A stretch of DNA of 64,000 nucleotides from Labilibaculum sp. K2S (GTDB lineage Bacteria > Bacteroidota > Bacteroidia > Bacteroidales > Marinifilaceae), in the NCBI RefSeq assembly GCF_030372765.1, contig NZ_JAUCMW010000012.1, positions 1 through 64,000 on the forward strand, written 5' to 3'. The translations under genes were made by a program, and so were the position numbers. Shown here piece by piece: positions 7,748 through 15,925 of this stretch. How positions within the stretch are numbered: the stretch's first letter is position 1; every line of letters begins with the position of its first letter. Under the pieces are notes generated by a model. The model worked only from the letters and a program-made list of their open reading frames with translations, did no database searches and had not been told where the DNA came from.

Positions 7748-9139
7748 TTATTTTTTGAGTACTAAAAATTCCACACGACGATTCTTTGATCGTCCAACTT
7801 CTGTTTTATTGGTATCTAAAAACTTAGATTCTCCATACCCAACAGCTTTGATTATTTGAGAATTGATTCCTCTGCCAACAAGATACGTAACCACAGACTC
7901 TGCTCGCTGCTGACTTAAACTTTGGTTTAATTCATCAGAACCCACATCATCAGTGTGACCGCTAATCTCAATCAAACTAACTGTTCCTTCTTTTAAAAAA
8001 CCGACTACTTTATCAAGTTCTTCAAATGAAGTTGGCAAAAGCGTACTTTTACCAGTTTCAAAGAAAATATTATTTAAAATAAGAGCACCTCCTTCTTCAA
8101 TATTTCTTAATCCCTCGGTAAAAGCATCTTTAGTCAGCAGGGGCTCTTTAAAAACAATATTACCCTCCGAGTGGCAATTGTTTTGATCACTTACCTGATA
8201 AGTATATGAACCTGCTTTTAGGTTTTGAATTTTTTGTGCATTTTTTGTTCCGTTACTCCAATCAATAGTATAAGGAGGTTCTCCTCCTGATATTTTTAAG
8301 CTAATGCTGCCATCATTTATTATTTTATGAACTTGACCTGTAACCGGATTTAGACCTCCTGTGTAAGAAGAATCAATAACCACGCATGCTAAATCTTTAG
8401 GAACGCATGCACACATATTACAATCATCTAGCGGACGAATCTCAAAATCGTCGAAAAAGTAGTAAGCATATGTCTTGCCTTTTTTATTCTTAGTATCACG
8501 ACCAGTAACTACATAGTTTGTATTATCATAGTTATTAAAGTTACCCACAACAAAGTATTCCTCACCTCCTTTAGCTGTATATACCTGACAGAACTGAACC
8601 CATTCGTCTGTATTGTCTAAAAATAAACCCTCTTTATTCGTTAAATGCGCCTTTAAGTTTAAAAATGTTTTATTATCATTCGTTATTTCTGAATCTGTAA
8701 AATGCAGGCTCAACTGATCAACAGCAAATTTACTTCCAGATGCTAATTTGTACCAAAATGAAACACAATATTTTTGACCATCTTGCATAGGGTTGCTTAA
8801 GGTACCTTGAATGTACTCTCTGAAATCGCGGTTACTTCCACTTAAAATAGCTCCCACGTACCCTTTACCAGATTTAGCTTTGCTGTATCCTGCAAAATTA
8901 TCTGGTACTTTTACTTCATTAGAGCCACACTCATTGAAATAATCGGGAGTAGTAGCTGTTGGGTAGGTCCAGTTAGGAACTAATTTATGTGTGTGGTCCA
9001 TAAAAGTGTAACTTTCAGGACATTTTTCATACACTTCAAAACCAGGGTTAAGTACCATATTCTGAACTTGAGCATATGATCCAAAGCATGTGAAAATAAC
9101 ACTCAATGCTATGAGATGTTTTAGGTAGAGCTTTTTCAT
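7748..9139 (-). CDS. OmpA-family outer-membrane protein with SprB-like repeat
   Basis: A 463-residue protein with an N-terminal signal peptide (about 23 aa, ending S-Y-A-Q). Residues 25-240 make a jelly-roll-like domain that starts N-L-V/M-x-N-P-G-F-E, typical of carbohydrate-binding-like modules. Residues about 255-335 are a SprB-type repeat (I-S-G-G-E-P-P-Y-T-I-D-W-S-N-G, then L-K-A-G-S-Y-T-Y-Q-V-S-D). Residues 350-463 are an OmpA C-terminal peptidoglycan-binding domain with I-S-G-H-T-D-D-V-G-S, N-Q-x-L-S-x-x-R-A and N-R-R-V-E-F. It is the first gene of the pair with the TPR/propeller protein. It probably bridges the outer membrane and peptidoglycan and displays the N-terminal domain. Confidence 0.85.
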   Translation of the reverse strand: MKKLYLKHLIALSVIFTCFGSYAQVQNMVLNPGFEVYEKCPESYTFMDHTHKLVPNWTYPTATTPDYFNECGSNEVKVPDNFAGYSKAKSGKGYVGAILSGSNRDFREYIQGTLSNPMQDGQKYCVSFWYKLASGSKFAVDQLSLHFTDSEITNDNKTFLNLKAHLTNKEGLFLDNTDEWVQFCQVYTAKGGEEYFVVGNFNNYDNTNYVVTGRDTKNKKGKTYAYYFFDDFEIRPLDDCNMCACVPKDLACVVIDSSYTGGLNPVTGQVHKIINDGSISLKISGGEPPYTIDWSNGTKNAQKIQNLKAGSYTYQVSDQNNCHSEGNIVFKEPLLTKDAFTEGLRNIEEGGALILNNIFFETGKSTLLPTSFEELDKVVGFLKEGTVSLIEISGHTDDVGSDELNQSLSQQRAESVVTYLVGRGINSQIIKAVGYGESKFLDTNKTEVGRSKNRRVEFLVLKK

Positions 9140-9370
9140 TATTAAATGGAATTATGTTTGTGTTGCGTAAAAATAAATAAATATATTGAATTGGTACGTT
9201 TAGTGATGAAACCGCAACATAAATTATAGTTTTTGCTAAACGATTTATTTTTTAATTTGTTTTCTTTAAAACACTTATTAATGAGATGCATTGTATTTAT
9301 AATTATGCTATTTCAGCATGGATAATAAACGGTTAAAACATGAAAATAAATTAACCACTCAGGAAAATAT

Positions 9371-9424
9371 GTTATAATTATCTGGTGTGCTCCCTCCCAC
9401 TATATGGGAACGATTCACCAATTT
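9371..9424 (-). pseudogene. relic of an M18 aminopeptidase-like gene
   Basis: Read on the minus strand, 9386-9424 translates as K-L-V-N-R-S-H-I-V-G-G-S-T and continues P-D-N-Y-N. The intact M18 aminopeptidase in this window (12895-14196) has K-F-V-N-R-S-D-L-V-G-G-S-T at its metal-binding region, 10 of 13 identical. The DNA is also alike (TCCCACTATATGGGAACG against TCCCACTAAATCGGAACG). No larger frame survives, so this is a decayed fragment of a paralogue or duplication, if the match is not chance. Confidence 0.45.
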
Positions 9425-9537
9425 GGTGTAAAGTCTGCTCTTTACCTTTTGTAAAGGATGTGCCTTAACGGGCAATGCTAAAATCACACAAAAAAAAGAA
9501 TATCAAGAACAAAAGATGGGATTTGATTTTATAGTAT

Positions 9538-9545
9538 CATCTTTG
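9538..9545 (+). promoter_or_regulatory. candidate -7 element for the methyltransferase gene
   Basis: CATCTTTG followed by CA matches the Bacteroidota TAnnTTTG element in seven of eight positions. Its location downstream of ATG 9516 and 18 bp before ATG 9564 favours the later start. No well-spaced -33 TTTG is seen. Confidence 0.35.
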
Positions 9546-9563
9546 CATGTAAGGCGAAAAAAT

Positions 9564-10511
9564 ATGCAGATGAACAAATATCTATATTCCTTTAATTGCG
9601 ATAGTACCGAAAGGGAGTTGTGCACGCTCGAATCGAGATACATTTTTAATAAGGAAGAAAAGAACAAGCTGCTTTTTTCCGATCTAAAAATAGATCCTTC
9701 AAGCAGTGCTTTCATTAAGAACAGACTTGACATTATTTCATGTTCTAACGATTACTCTACCTTACTAAATGAAATCAAAAAAGAAAATATACGAATTGAA
9801 GGTTTCAAAATTGAATATTTAGTGGTTGACGGTGATGCAACTGAGTATACTGACAGGCTAAATAAATTAAGAGATATTGGCTACCGCATTGAAGGTGTTC
9901 ATGATTATTACAACCCAACAATTACTTATGCTTTGTGTTGTTACGAGGGTGTTTGGTATTTTGGTGTTTCAATTAAAAACAACATAGCCTGGCACAAGCA
10001 CAAGCAAAAACCATGCTCTTTCAGTAACTCAATAGGTGTAAATATTGCCAAAGCTCTTGTCAATATTGCAGCAAAGGCAAGCAAAGAGAAAAAGATACTG
10101 GATGCATGTTGTGGTGTTGGCACAATCATGTTGGAAGCCTGTTTTGCAGGAAATAACATTGAGGGCTGCGACATTAACGAAAAAACATGTAAGAATGCCC
10201 GAAAAAATCTTTCACACTTCAACTATACTGCAAATGTATATCACTCGGATATTAAAGACATTAGCAATAGGTATGAGGCTGCCATTATCGATCTGCCCTA
10301 TAATTTGTTCACCAATGCAACTGATACTGATATCTTACACATTATTGAGTCGACAGCAGAAATCACAGATCGACTTGTTATTGTATCTACCTCAGATATT
10401 ACAGACTTAATCAGCAACACCGGATTCAGAATATCAGATTATTGCAGCGTTAGTAAAAGTAGAAAGGGAAATTTCGCCCGAAAAATATGGGTTTGTGAAA
10501 AGAATGGATAG
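9564..10511 (+). CDS. Trm11/UPF0020-like RNA (guanine-N2) methyltransferase
   Basis: A SAM-dependent methyltransferase of the THUMP/Trm11 group, 315 aa from ATG 9564. A longer frame begins at ATG 9516, but a promoter-like element lies between the two. The N-terminal half (residues 1-160) corresponds to the RNA-binding part. Motif I is D-A-C-C-G-V-G-T near residue 180, followed by an acidic loop, G-C-D-I-N. The catalytic motif IV is D-L-P-Y-N near residue 243, replacing the usual D/N-P-P-Y. The family methylates N2 of guanosine in tRNA; the exact position modified here is not known. It stands alone, with no operon partner, between the envelope pair and a histidine kinase. Confidence 0.75.
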   Translation: MQMNKYLYSFNCDSTERELCTLESRYIFNKEEKNKLLFSDLKIDPSSSAFIKNRLDIISCSNDYSTLLNEIKKENIRIEGFKIEYLVVDGDATEYTDRLNKLRDIGYRIEGVHDYYNPTITYALCCYEGVWYFGVSIKNNIAWHKHKQKPCSFSNSIGVNIAKALVNIAAKASKEKKILDACCGVGTIMLEACFAGNNIEGCDINEKTCKNARKNLSHFNYTANVYHSDIKDISNRYEAAIIDLPYNLFTNATDTDILHIIESTAEITDRLVIVSTSDITDLISNTGFRISDYCSVSKSRKGNFARKIWVCEKNG

Positions 10512-10784
10512 CTAATGAGGATAAAGCTCCTGCTCAGAGACCCTTGAAACATTACCAAGCGTATTGGAGTATAATAGCCACCCCCAATTTCCCAAAACGA
10601 AAAAGAGCTTTTTCCGGTGTTATTGTGAGTCACAAATACTTAAAGTTTATTAGGATGTTCAGTCGTGTTGTTATATTTTAACGGTCACAGAGGTAAGAGT
10701 GTTTTTAAATTGTTTTACTTAACTGAGAGAGTCAGTATGAAAAAAATATGAACCAAAACGCGTATTCACAAAAGTGACATTATT

Positions 10785-12605
10785 ATGAGGAATAATGAGG
10801 TAATAGACAAATTAGCTACAAAAGAATACACCAATATCGATCAAAAAGTACGTGATGCCCAGATTAAACTGCTTTATCAGCAAACCCAGATTAGCCTGAT
10901 TGGTGTTTTACTCGTTTCACTTACTGCCAGTGTCGTTTTTTGGGAGATTGTTCCTCAATGGAAACTTTCCTTGTGGGCGGGAATAATAATAATCCTCACT
11001 TTAGCAAGAGGCGGTATTGTTATTGCGTTTAAAAGAAGAGATGCAATAAACTCAGATATTGATCGATGGGCAAAGCTTCATACCATCGGTGTTATTGTTT
11101 CCGGCTTAACGTGGGTCATTCCCTTTGTATTCTTCTGGCCAAGCGAACAATTTGCATATCAGTTAGTATGGCCAATATTTGTTATCCCTATGAGTACTGC
11201 AGCTATCGCAACCTATTATACATGGCGACCATCTTATATTTCATTTTTATTCCTCTCTGCATTGCCGGTATCACTACGGTTTTTCTATGAAGGAGGAATT
11301 CTCTACAATTTTATGGGTTTGCTTTCTTTGTTTTTCATTGCGATTTTATTGCGCGCTGGTAAAGTGATGCATGATGCCAGTGTGCGTGCGTTTGAATTAG
11401 GTATTCGTAACGAAGCGCTTAATATGGATTTGAAGGCAGAAATAACAACAAGGGAGCAACTTAATGCGCAACTTCAACAGGAAATAGCCGAACGAAAGTT
11501 GGCAGAAAATGAAATCAGAAAACTCTCCAAGGTATTTCTGGATGGAACAAATCCATGCTTTATAGAAGATTTGCATGGCAATATTCAGGAAATGAACAAT
11601 GAGGCTGTGAATGTATATGGCTTTTCAAGAGAGGAATTAGTTAACAAATCAAGTCAGCTACTGGTGCCGGATGGAGATCATGAAAAAATGGATGAGTTGA
11701 TTAAACTTTGCGTAGAAGGTAAATTGGTTCGTGATGTTGAGTGCTTGCGATTGAAAAAGGATGGCAAGGAAATCCCTGTGCTTATGACTTTATCCTTACT
11801 AACTGACGAAGAAGACAATCCTTTTGGCATAGCTTCTATTGATTCAAATATAAGCGAACAAAAAAATATTGAGAAGCAACTAACAAAATCTAAAGCTGCG
11901 GCTGAAAGTGCCAATGCAACTAAGGATAAGTTCTTTAAAATTATTTCCCATGACCTTAAAAGTCCCTTTAGCAGCATAATTGGTTTTTCAGACTTATTGA
12001 TTACGGAATATGATTCATTTGACGATTTGGAAAGAAAAAATTGTATTCAAGAAATTAATACCTCATCTCTTAATGCATATAGCTTACTCGATAACCTTTT
12101 AACTTGGGCTAGAACTCAAACGGATGAAATTAGAATCAATAAAGAAAAAGTAAATCTGAAAGAATTGGTAGCGACAAGTATTTCTACCTATTTGTTAAAT
12201 GCCGATTCTAAAAACATTAAAATAATCAATAAGGTTCAAGCTGAAGTGATTGTATCCATTGATAAAAATACAGCTTTAACATTCATTAGAAACATAGTAA
12301 ACAACGCTATAAAATTTACACATAAAGGAGGGCAAATCACCATTGATTCACAGGTTAATGAAGATAGCATCAGTCTCCATATTACCGATACCGGTGTGGG
12401 GATGTCTCCTGAAGTTATTGATAATTTATTCCAAATAGACAAGGATATATCAACCAAAGGAACCAATAATGAAAAGGGCACCGGATTGGGACTCATTCTT
12501 TGTAAAGAATTTATTGAACGAAATGGAGGTTCAATTATCGTAAAGAGCGAAGTAAATAAGGGCAGTGAGTTTATTATATCATTGCCGCAAGAGAGTGATT
12601 CATAG
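10785..12605 (+). CDS. membrane PAS-domain sensor histidine kinase
   Basis: A 606-residue hybrid-free kinase. Residues 30-195 contain about six transmembrane helices in a compact N-terminal module, without a large periplasmic domain. A coiled segment follows (205-245), then a PAS domain (about 250-365; F-I-E-D-L-H-G-N-I near its start, G-I-A-S-I-D at its end). The HisKA dimerisation helix has the phospho-acceptor His389 in S-H-D-L-K-S-P-F. The HATPase domain carries N-N-A-I-K-F-T (N box), D-T-G-V-G-M (G1) and G-T-G-L-G-L (G2). No response regulator lies next to it, so it is an orphan whose partner is elsewhere. The lack of an outer sensor domain suggests it senses a membrane or cytoplasmic cue through PAS. 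Confidence 0.88.
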   Translation: MRNNEVIDKLATKEYTNIDQKVRDAQIKLLYQQTQISLIGVLLVSLTASVVFWEIVPQWKLSLWAGIIIILTLARGGIVIAFKRRDAINSDIDRWAKLHTIGVIVSGLTWVIPFVFFWPSEQFAYQLVWPIFVIPMSTAAIATYYTWRPSYISFLFLSALPVSLRFFYEGGILYNFMGLLSLFFIAILLRAGKVMHDASVRAFELGIRNEALNMDLKAEITTREQLNAQLQQEIAERKLAENEIRKLSKVFLDGTNPCFIEDLHGNIQEMNNEAVNVYGFSREELVNKSSQLLVPDGDHEKMDELIKLCVEGKLVRDVECLRLKKDGKEIPVLMTLSLLTDEEDNPFGIASIDSNISEQKNIEKQLTKSKAAAESANATKDKFFKIISHDLKSPFSSIIGFSDLLITEYDSFDDLERKNCIQEINTSSLNAYSLLDNLLTWARTQTDEIRINKEKVNLKELVATSISTYLLNADSKNIKIINKVQAEVIVSIDKNTALTFIRNIVNNAIKFTHKGGQITIDSQVNEDSISLHITDTGVGMSPEVIDNLFQIDKDISTKGTNNEKGTGLGLILCKEFIERNGGSIIVKSEVNKGSEFIISLPQESDS

Positions 12606-12736
12606 CCAAAACGTTTAATATTACAAGATTCGCTATTGAGGCGATGAGTAGACCTATGGAATCTTTGGGTTTTAAAATTACAGGACACTAGCCTATTTTA
12701 AAGGTGTTCCTGATTTAAAAACGGGCTTGCTTAAAA

Positions 12737-12838
12737 GATAAATAAGTAAATTTAAACGGCTTGCTTACTTGGCGCATTACCCACTTCTGTCGTTAGATAA
12801 GGCTACTCATTGAATTACCCAAGAAACTTAGCAGGGCC
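12737..12838 (+). repeat. dispersed structured repeat, copy 4
   Basis: AAATAAGTAAATTTAAACGG and CTTGCTTACTTGGCGCATTAC (12741-12780), then GTCGTTAGATAAGG and ATTACCCAAGAAACTTAGCA, match copies 1-3 block for block. It lies between convergent genes, 7 kb from the other copies and in the same orientation. Confidence 0.75.
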
Positions 12839-12850
12839 GTCAAAACAAAA

Positions 12851-12874
12851 AAGGCAGCACCTTGGTGCTGCCTT
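12851..12874 (-). terminator. intrinsic terminator of the M18 aminopeptidase gene
   Basis: A perfect 10-bp stem AAGGCAGCAC/GTGCTGCCTT with a CTTG loop, flanked by A/T tracts on both sides (12843-12850 and 12873-12880). It can act on both strands between two convergent genes. Confidence 0.8.
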
Positions 12875-12894
12875 TTCTTAGATTTTAGTTTTTG

Positions 12895-14196
12895 CTACAA
12901 TCCAAAGAAATAAGTAAATACTTTACGGATGTACACATTGTCTTTAACACCACCCATTTCGCGAACAGAGTGCATGGCAAACATAGGGTTTCCGATGTCT
13001 ACTGTACGGATATCTACCTGACCGGTGGAAACATTACCAAGAGTGCTGCCTCCCACTAAATCGGAACGGTTCACAAACTTTTGGTAAGGAACTTCGGCAT
13101 TTTTACACAAGGTTTCGAATACGGTTCCCGAATCGCCGTCGGTGGTGTATTTTTGGTTGGCATGAATCTTAATTACCGGTCCTTTGTTGATGTACGGACG
13201 ATTGGTAGGATCGTGTTTATCTGAACCATTTGGATGCACAGCATGAGCCATATCTGCCGAAATCATGAAAGAATTATAAATGGCTCTATGAAACGCTTCC
13301 ATATCTTTTCCCAGTTTAAAAACAATGCGCTGCAGTAAATGACGCAAAACCGGCGAGCCTGCTCCCTGCTTGGTTACACTTCCCACTTCTTCGTTGTCGA
13401 AAATGGCCAATATTCTGGTTTTCTTCGATTCGCCTGTGGCCAATAACGCTTTTAATCCGGCATGTGCCATGGCCAAATCGTCTAATTTTGGGGCAGAAAT
13501 AAACTCCTCATTCAAGCCCAGAATACAGCCTTTTTCCACTTCGAATAAATTAATATCAAAATCGATAATGGCTTCGGCATCAATCTTCAACTCCTCAGCC
13601 ATCAGGTTTACCAAACAATTGTCCTTTTCCAAATCATCAGTTATCATGGCAAGTAATGGAAGCATGTCCTTTTGTTTATTTAGGGCACCACCTTCATTCA
13701 CCTCACGATTCATGTGAATGGCTAAATTTGGAATCACCATCAAGGGGCGGTCAATCTTCACATACAAATGTTCAGGATTCAACGGATCGTTTGATTTTAC
13801 AGATACTCTGCCAGCAATGGAAAGCGGACGATCCATCCAGGTTCGTAAAATCGGCCCGCCATATACTTCTGTATTCAGCTTCAGATAATTTCCTTCTACT
13901 GCTATCTCAGGATTTGGTTTGATCTTAAATCCAGGCGCATCAGAATGTGCACAGATCAATTGGAAACCTTCTTCTTCAATTTCCCCCTTACCAATTACAA
14001 AAGCGAAAAGAGCCGAACCATTTTTTGTTGTAAAATACTTCCCTCCTTTTTCAAGAGTCCATTCTTCACGAAGATCCAATTCCTGAAATCCTGCTTCGTT
14101 TAATTCTTCACGGATATTATTTACAGCATGGTAAGTACTCGGACTTTCATGAATGAAATCAATCAGTTCCTGTGCCTGTTGTTTGTCGATATTCAT
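12895..14196 (-). CDS. apeB: M18 family aminopeptidase (aspartyl aminopeptidase type)
   Basis: A 433-residue cytosolic metallopeptidase with the dinuclear zinc motifs of peptidase family M18: C-A-H-S-D-A-P-G (first His), D-D-L-A-M-A-H-A-G, F-D-N-E-E-V-G-S (Glu pair), S-A-D-M-A-H-A-V-H-P-N (Asp), and a C-terminal A-M-H-S-V-R-E-M (His). The conserved F-V-N-R-S-D-L-V-G-G-S-T block is intact. Length is typical for the family. It removes acidic N-terminal residues from peptides, so its likely role is peptide turnover. It is a single gene with its own terminator. A short relic of a similar gene lies at 9371-9424. Confidence 0.92.
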   Translation of the reverse strand: MNIDKQQAQELIDFIHESPSTYHAVNNIREELNEAGFQELDLREEWTLEKGGKYFTTKNGSALFAFVIGKGEIEEEGFQLICAHSDAPGFKIKPNPEIAVEGNYLKLNTEVYGGPILRTWMDRPLSIAGRVSVKSNDPLNPEHLYVKIDRPLMVIPNLAIHMNREVNEGGALNKQKDMLPLLAMITDDLEKDNCLVNLMAEELKIDAEAIIDFDINLFEVEKGCILGLNEEFISAPKLDDLAMAHAGLKALLATGESKKTRILAIFDNEEVGSVTKQGAGSPVLRHLLQRIVFKLGKDMEAFHRAIYNSFMISADMAHAVHPNGSDKHDPTNRPYINKGPVIKIHANQKYTTDGDSGTVFETLCKNAEVPYQKFVNRSDLVGGSTLGNVSTGQVDIRTVDIGNPMFAMHSVREMGGVKDNVYIRKVFTYFFGL

Positions 14197-14362
14197 AGTG
14201 TATAATTATTTTGTGTTTTCTATTTCTGAGTCTCAAAACTACATTATTTTTAAGAATTAGGAATTATAAATGATGAGTTATTAATGCACTTACATGTAAA
14301 CTTAAATTCATAATTTATCATTCACAACTCATAATTCACGTCATATATTTCTTCAATAATAT

Positions 14363-14370
14363 TATATTTG
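14363..14370 (+). promoter_or_regulatory. candidate -7 element TATATTTG
   Basis: A perfect TAnnTTTG match 35 bp upstream of ATG 14405. A clear -33 TTTG is not seen. The preceding 14255-14340 carries diverged inverted copies of an ATTATGAATT-type repeat common in Bacteroidota intergenic DNA. Confidence 0.5.
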
Positions 14371-14404
14371 TTACCAATCAAAAAAAACTAAGCCAAATCT
14401 ACCC

Positions 14405-15706
14405 ATGACAAGCGACCCGATACTCGAACTTTACAAGCATCAATTTGCCGTTATTTCACTCGAAACAACTGGTATTTCACCTCAACACGGCGATCATTTA
14501 ATCGAACTCGCCATTCAAACTGTAAATTGGAACGGCGAGCTTCTCGATAGCTACGAAACATTAGTTAACCCGGGAAAGGATATTGAAGGCTTCCAAATTC
14601 ATGGAATTACAGATGAAATGGTGAAAAATGCACCTTCCATTTCGGAAATTGCACCAGATATTTTATCCCGCTTAAACGGCAAAACATTAGTTGCGCATGA
14701 CCTTGATTTTGCCATCCGGTTTTTACAACCTGCACTGAAGGGAGAACTTTCTGATTTTAAAGGTATCTGCACCCTAAATTTGTCCAATTTGGTTGTTCCT
14801 GACTCTGGCTTACGCCGATTGGAACAGCTATGTACTTATTACGACATCGATTTATCGGCCCGACATACCGCTAAGGCTGATTCATTGGCAACAGCAAAGC
14901 TTTTCTCTATCCTTAAAAACCTGTACAACCAGCAATTTGAAATAGAAGGTTTTGTAAAAGATTTTCTATCTGTTATTACTATTGAAGATTGTCCGAAAGA
15001 ACGCAATATTTTCATCAAGCGTAAAGAGGCAAAAAACATTGCAAACATTCAAAAAACACGACTTTACGACCTATTAAACCGATTGACCTCCAATGCCGGA
15101 GATTCAGTTCCTGTACGTCAATATTTAAACGTTCTGGATCGTGCTCTTGCCGATCGTATTCTTAGCGAAAAAGAAATCGTTTCATTGGTAGAACTGGCTT
15201 CGGATTACAAACTATCCAAAGATCAGGTTATGGAAATTCATGAGGAATATTTGCGAAAGTTAATTCGAATTTACCTGCTCGATGAGATTTTAACCAATTC
15301 TGAAATGGAAGATATAAATCTGGTTTCTGAATTGCTGTGCATTCTGCCAAAGGATCTGAAATTATTGATAGAATATGAACGAACTAAAATCCAAATCACT
15401 ACTCCGGGCGTTCAAAAGCAACTAAAATCATTAAAAGGCAAGAGTGTTTGTTTCTCTGGCCATTTAAATTGCAAAATAAACGGACAACGTATCGATCGGG
15501 AATTGGCTCAGCAATTGGTTAAAGAGCGTGGTTTAATCGTAAAACGGGTAGTTTCCAAAAATGTTGATTACCTGATTACCGCTCAGGTAGATTCTTTCTC
15601 AGCAAAAGGCCGCAAGAACCGAAAAGCCATAGAATATCATGTAAATGTAATGGCTGAAAAGATTTTTTGGGAAATGATTGGAGTGGCTGTAGATTGCAAT
15701 GAGTAG
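14405..15706 (+). CDS. DEDDh exonuclease-like protein with C-terminal BRCT domain, active site degenerate
   Basis: A 433-residue protein. Residues 10-180 have the fold signature of DnaQ/RNase T exonucleases: I-S-L-E-T-T-G, a conserved H-G-I-T segment, L-V-A-H-D-L-D-F, and H154-x4-D159. By alignment from memory, the first catalytic Asp (D-x-E) is Ser18 and the Asp after 'HNaxF' is Ala103; only Glu20 and His154/Asp159 remain. Residues about 200-330 are helical. Residues 338-425 form a BRCT domain (L-K-G-K-S-V-C-F-S-G, D-Y-L-I-T). DnaQ-BRCT proteins occur in many bacteria and act near DNA polymerase or repair foci. Loss of two metal ligands suggests a binding rather than a cutting role here. It is monocistronic. 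Confidence 0.82.
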   Translation: MTSDPILELYKHQFAVISLETTGISPQHGDHLIELAIQTVNWNGELLDSYETLVNPGKDIEGFQIHGITDEMVKNAPSISEIAPDILSRLNGKTLVAHDLDFAIRFLQPALKGELSDFKGICTLNLSNLVVPDSGLRRLEQLCTYYDIDLSARHTAKADSLATAKLFSILKNLYNQQFEIEGFVKDFLSVITIEDCPKERNIFIKRKEAKNIANIQKTRLYDLLNRLTSNAGDSVPVRQYLNVLDRALADRILSEKEIVSLVELASDYKLSKDQVMEIHEEYLRKLIRIYLLDEILTNSEMEDINLVSELLCILPKDLKLLIEYERTKIQITTPGVQKQLKSLKGKSVCFSGHLNCKINGQRIDRELAQQLVKERGLIVKRVVSKNVDYLITAQVDSFSAKGRKNRKAIEYHVNVMAEKIFWEMIGVAVDCNE

Positions 15707-15893
15707 AAAGGTAAAAGGCACAAGGTAAAAGGTTAAAAAAGCTAGATAATAGAAGCTCCTGTAAATTTGTAATTTGCAGGCTTCGGGAACAGGGATTTGT
15801 AATCCCGAAAGCACAATACTCAAACTGAAATTAAAAATTTCATGTTCCATCACCCCAAATTTCAAATGTGAGATAGCTCTTCCAGACAAATTA

Positions 15894-15925
15894 GACGCTG
15901 ACAGGTTGAAAAAAACTGTCAGGTC
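15894..15925. repeat. REP-like palindrome (GACGCTGACAGGTT family), copy 1
   Basis: GACGCTGACAGGTT pairs imperfectly with AACTGTCAGGTC across an A-rich loop. The right arm overlaps the TGA stop (15919-15921) of the cyclase-like gene. On the minus strand it can form a hairpin at the end of the large cluster and may act as its terminator. Five further copies lie between genes of the same cluster. Confidence 0.65.

Larger units (their letters stand above)
9140..9563. other. divergent intergenic region, 420 bp
   Basis: It lies between the OmpA gene and the methyltransferase gene. It holds a short relic resembling the M18 aminopeptidase gene (9371-9424, minus strand) and a candidate promoter for the methyltransferase (9538-9545). 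The rest is AT-rich with nothing recognisable. Confidence 0.6.
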
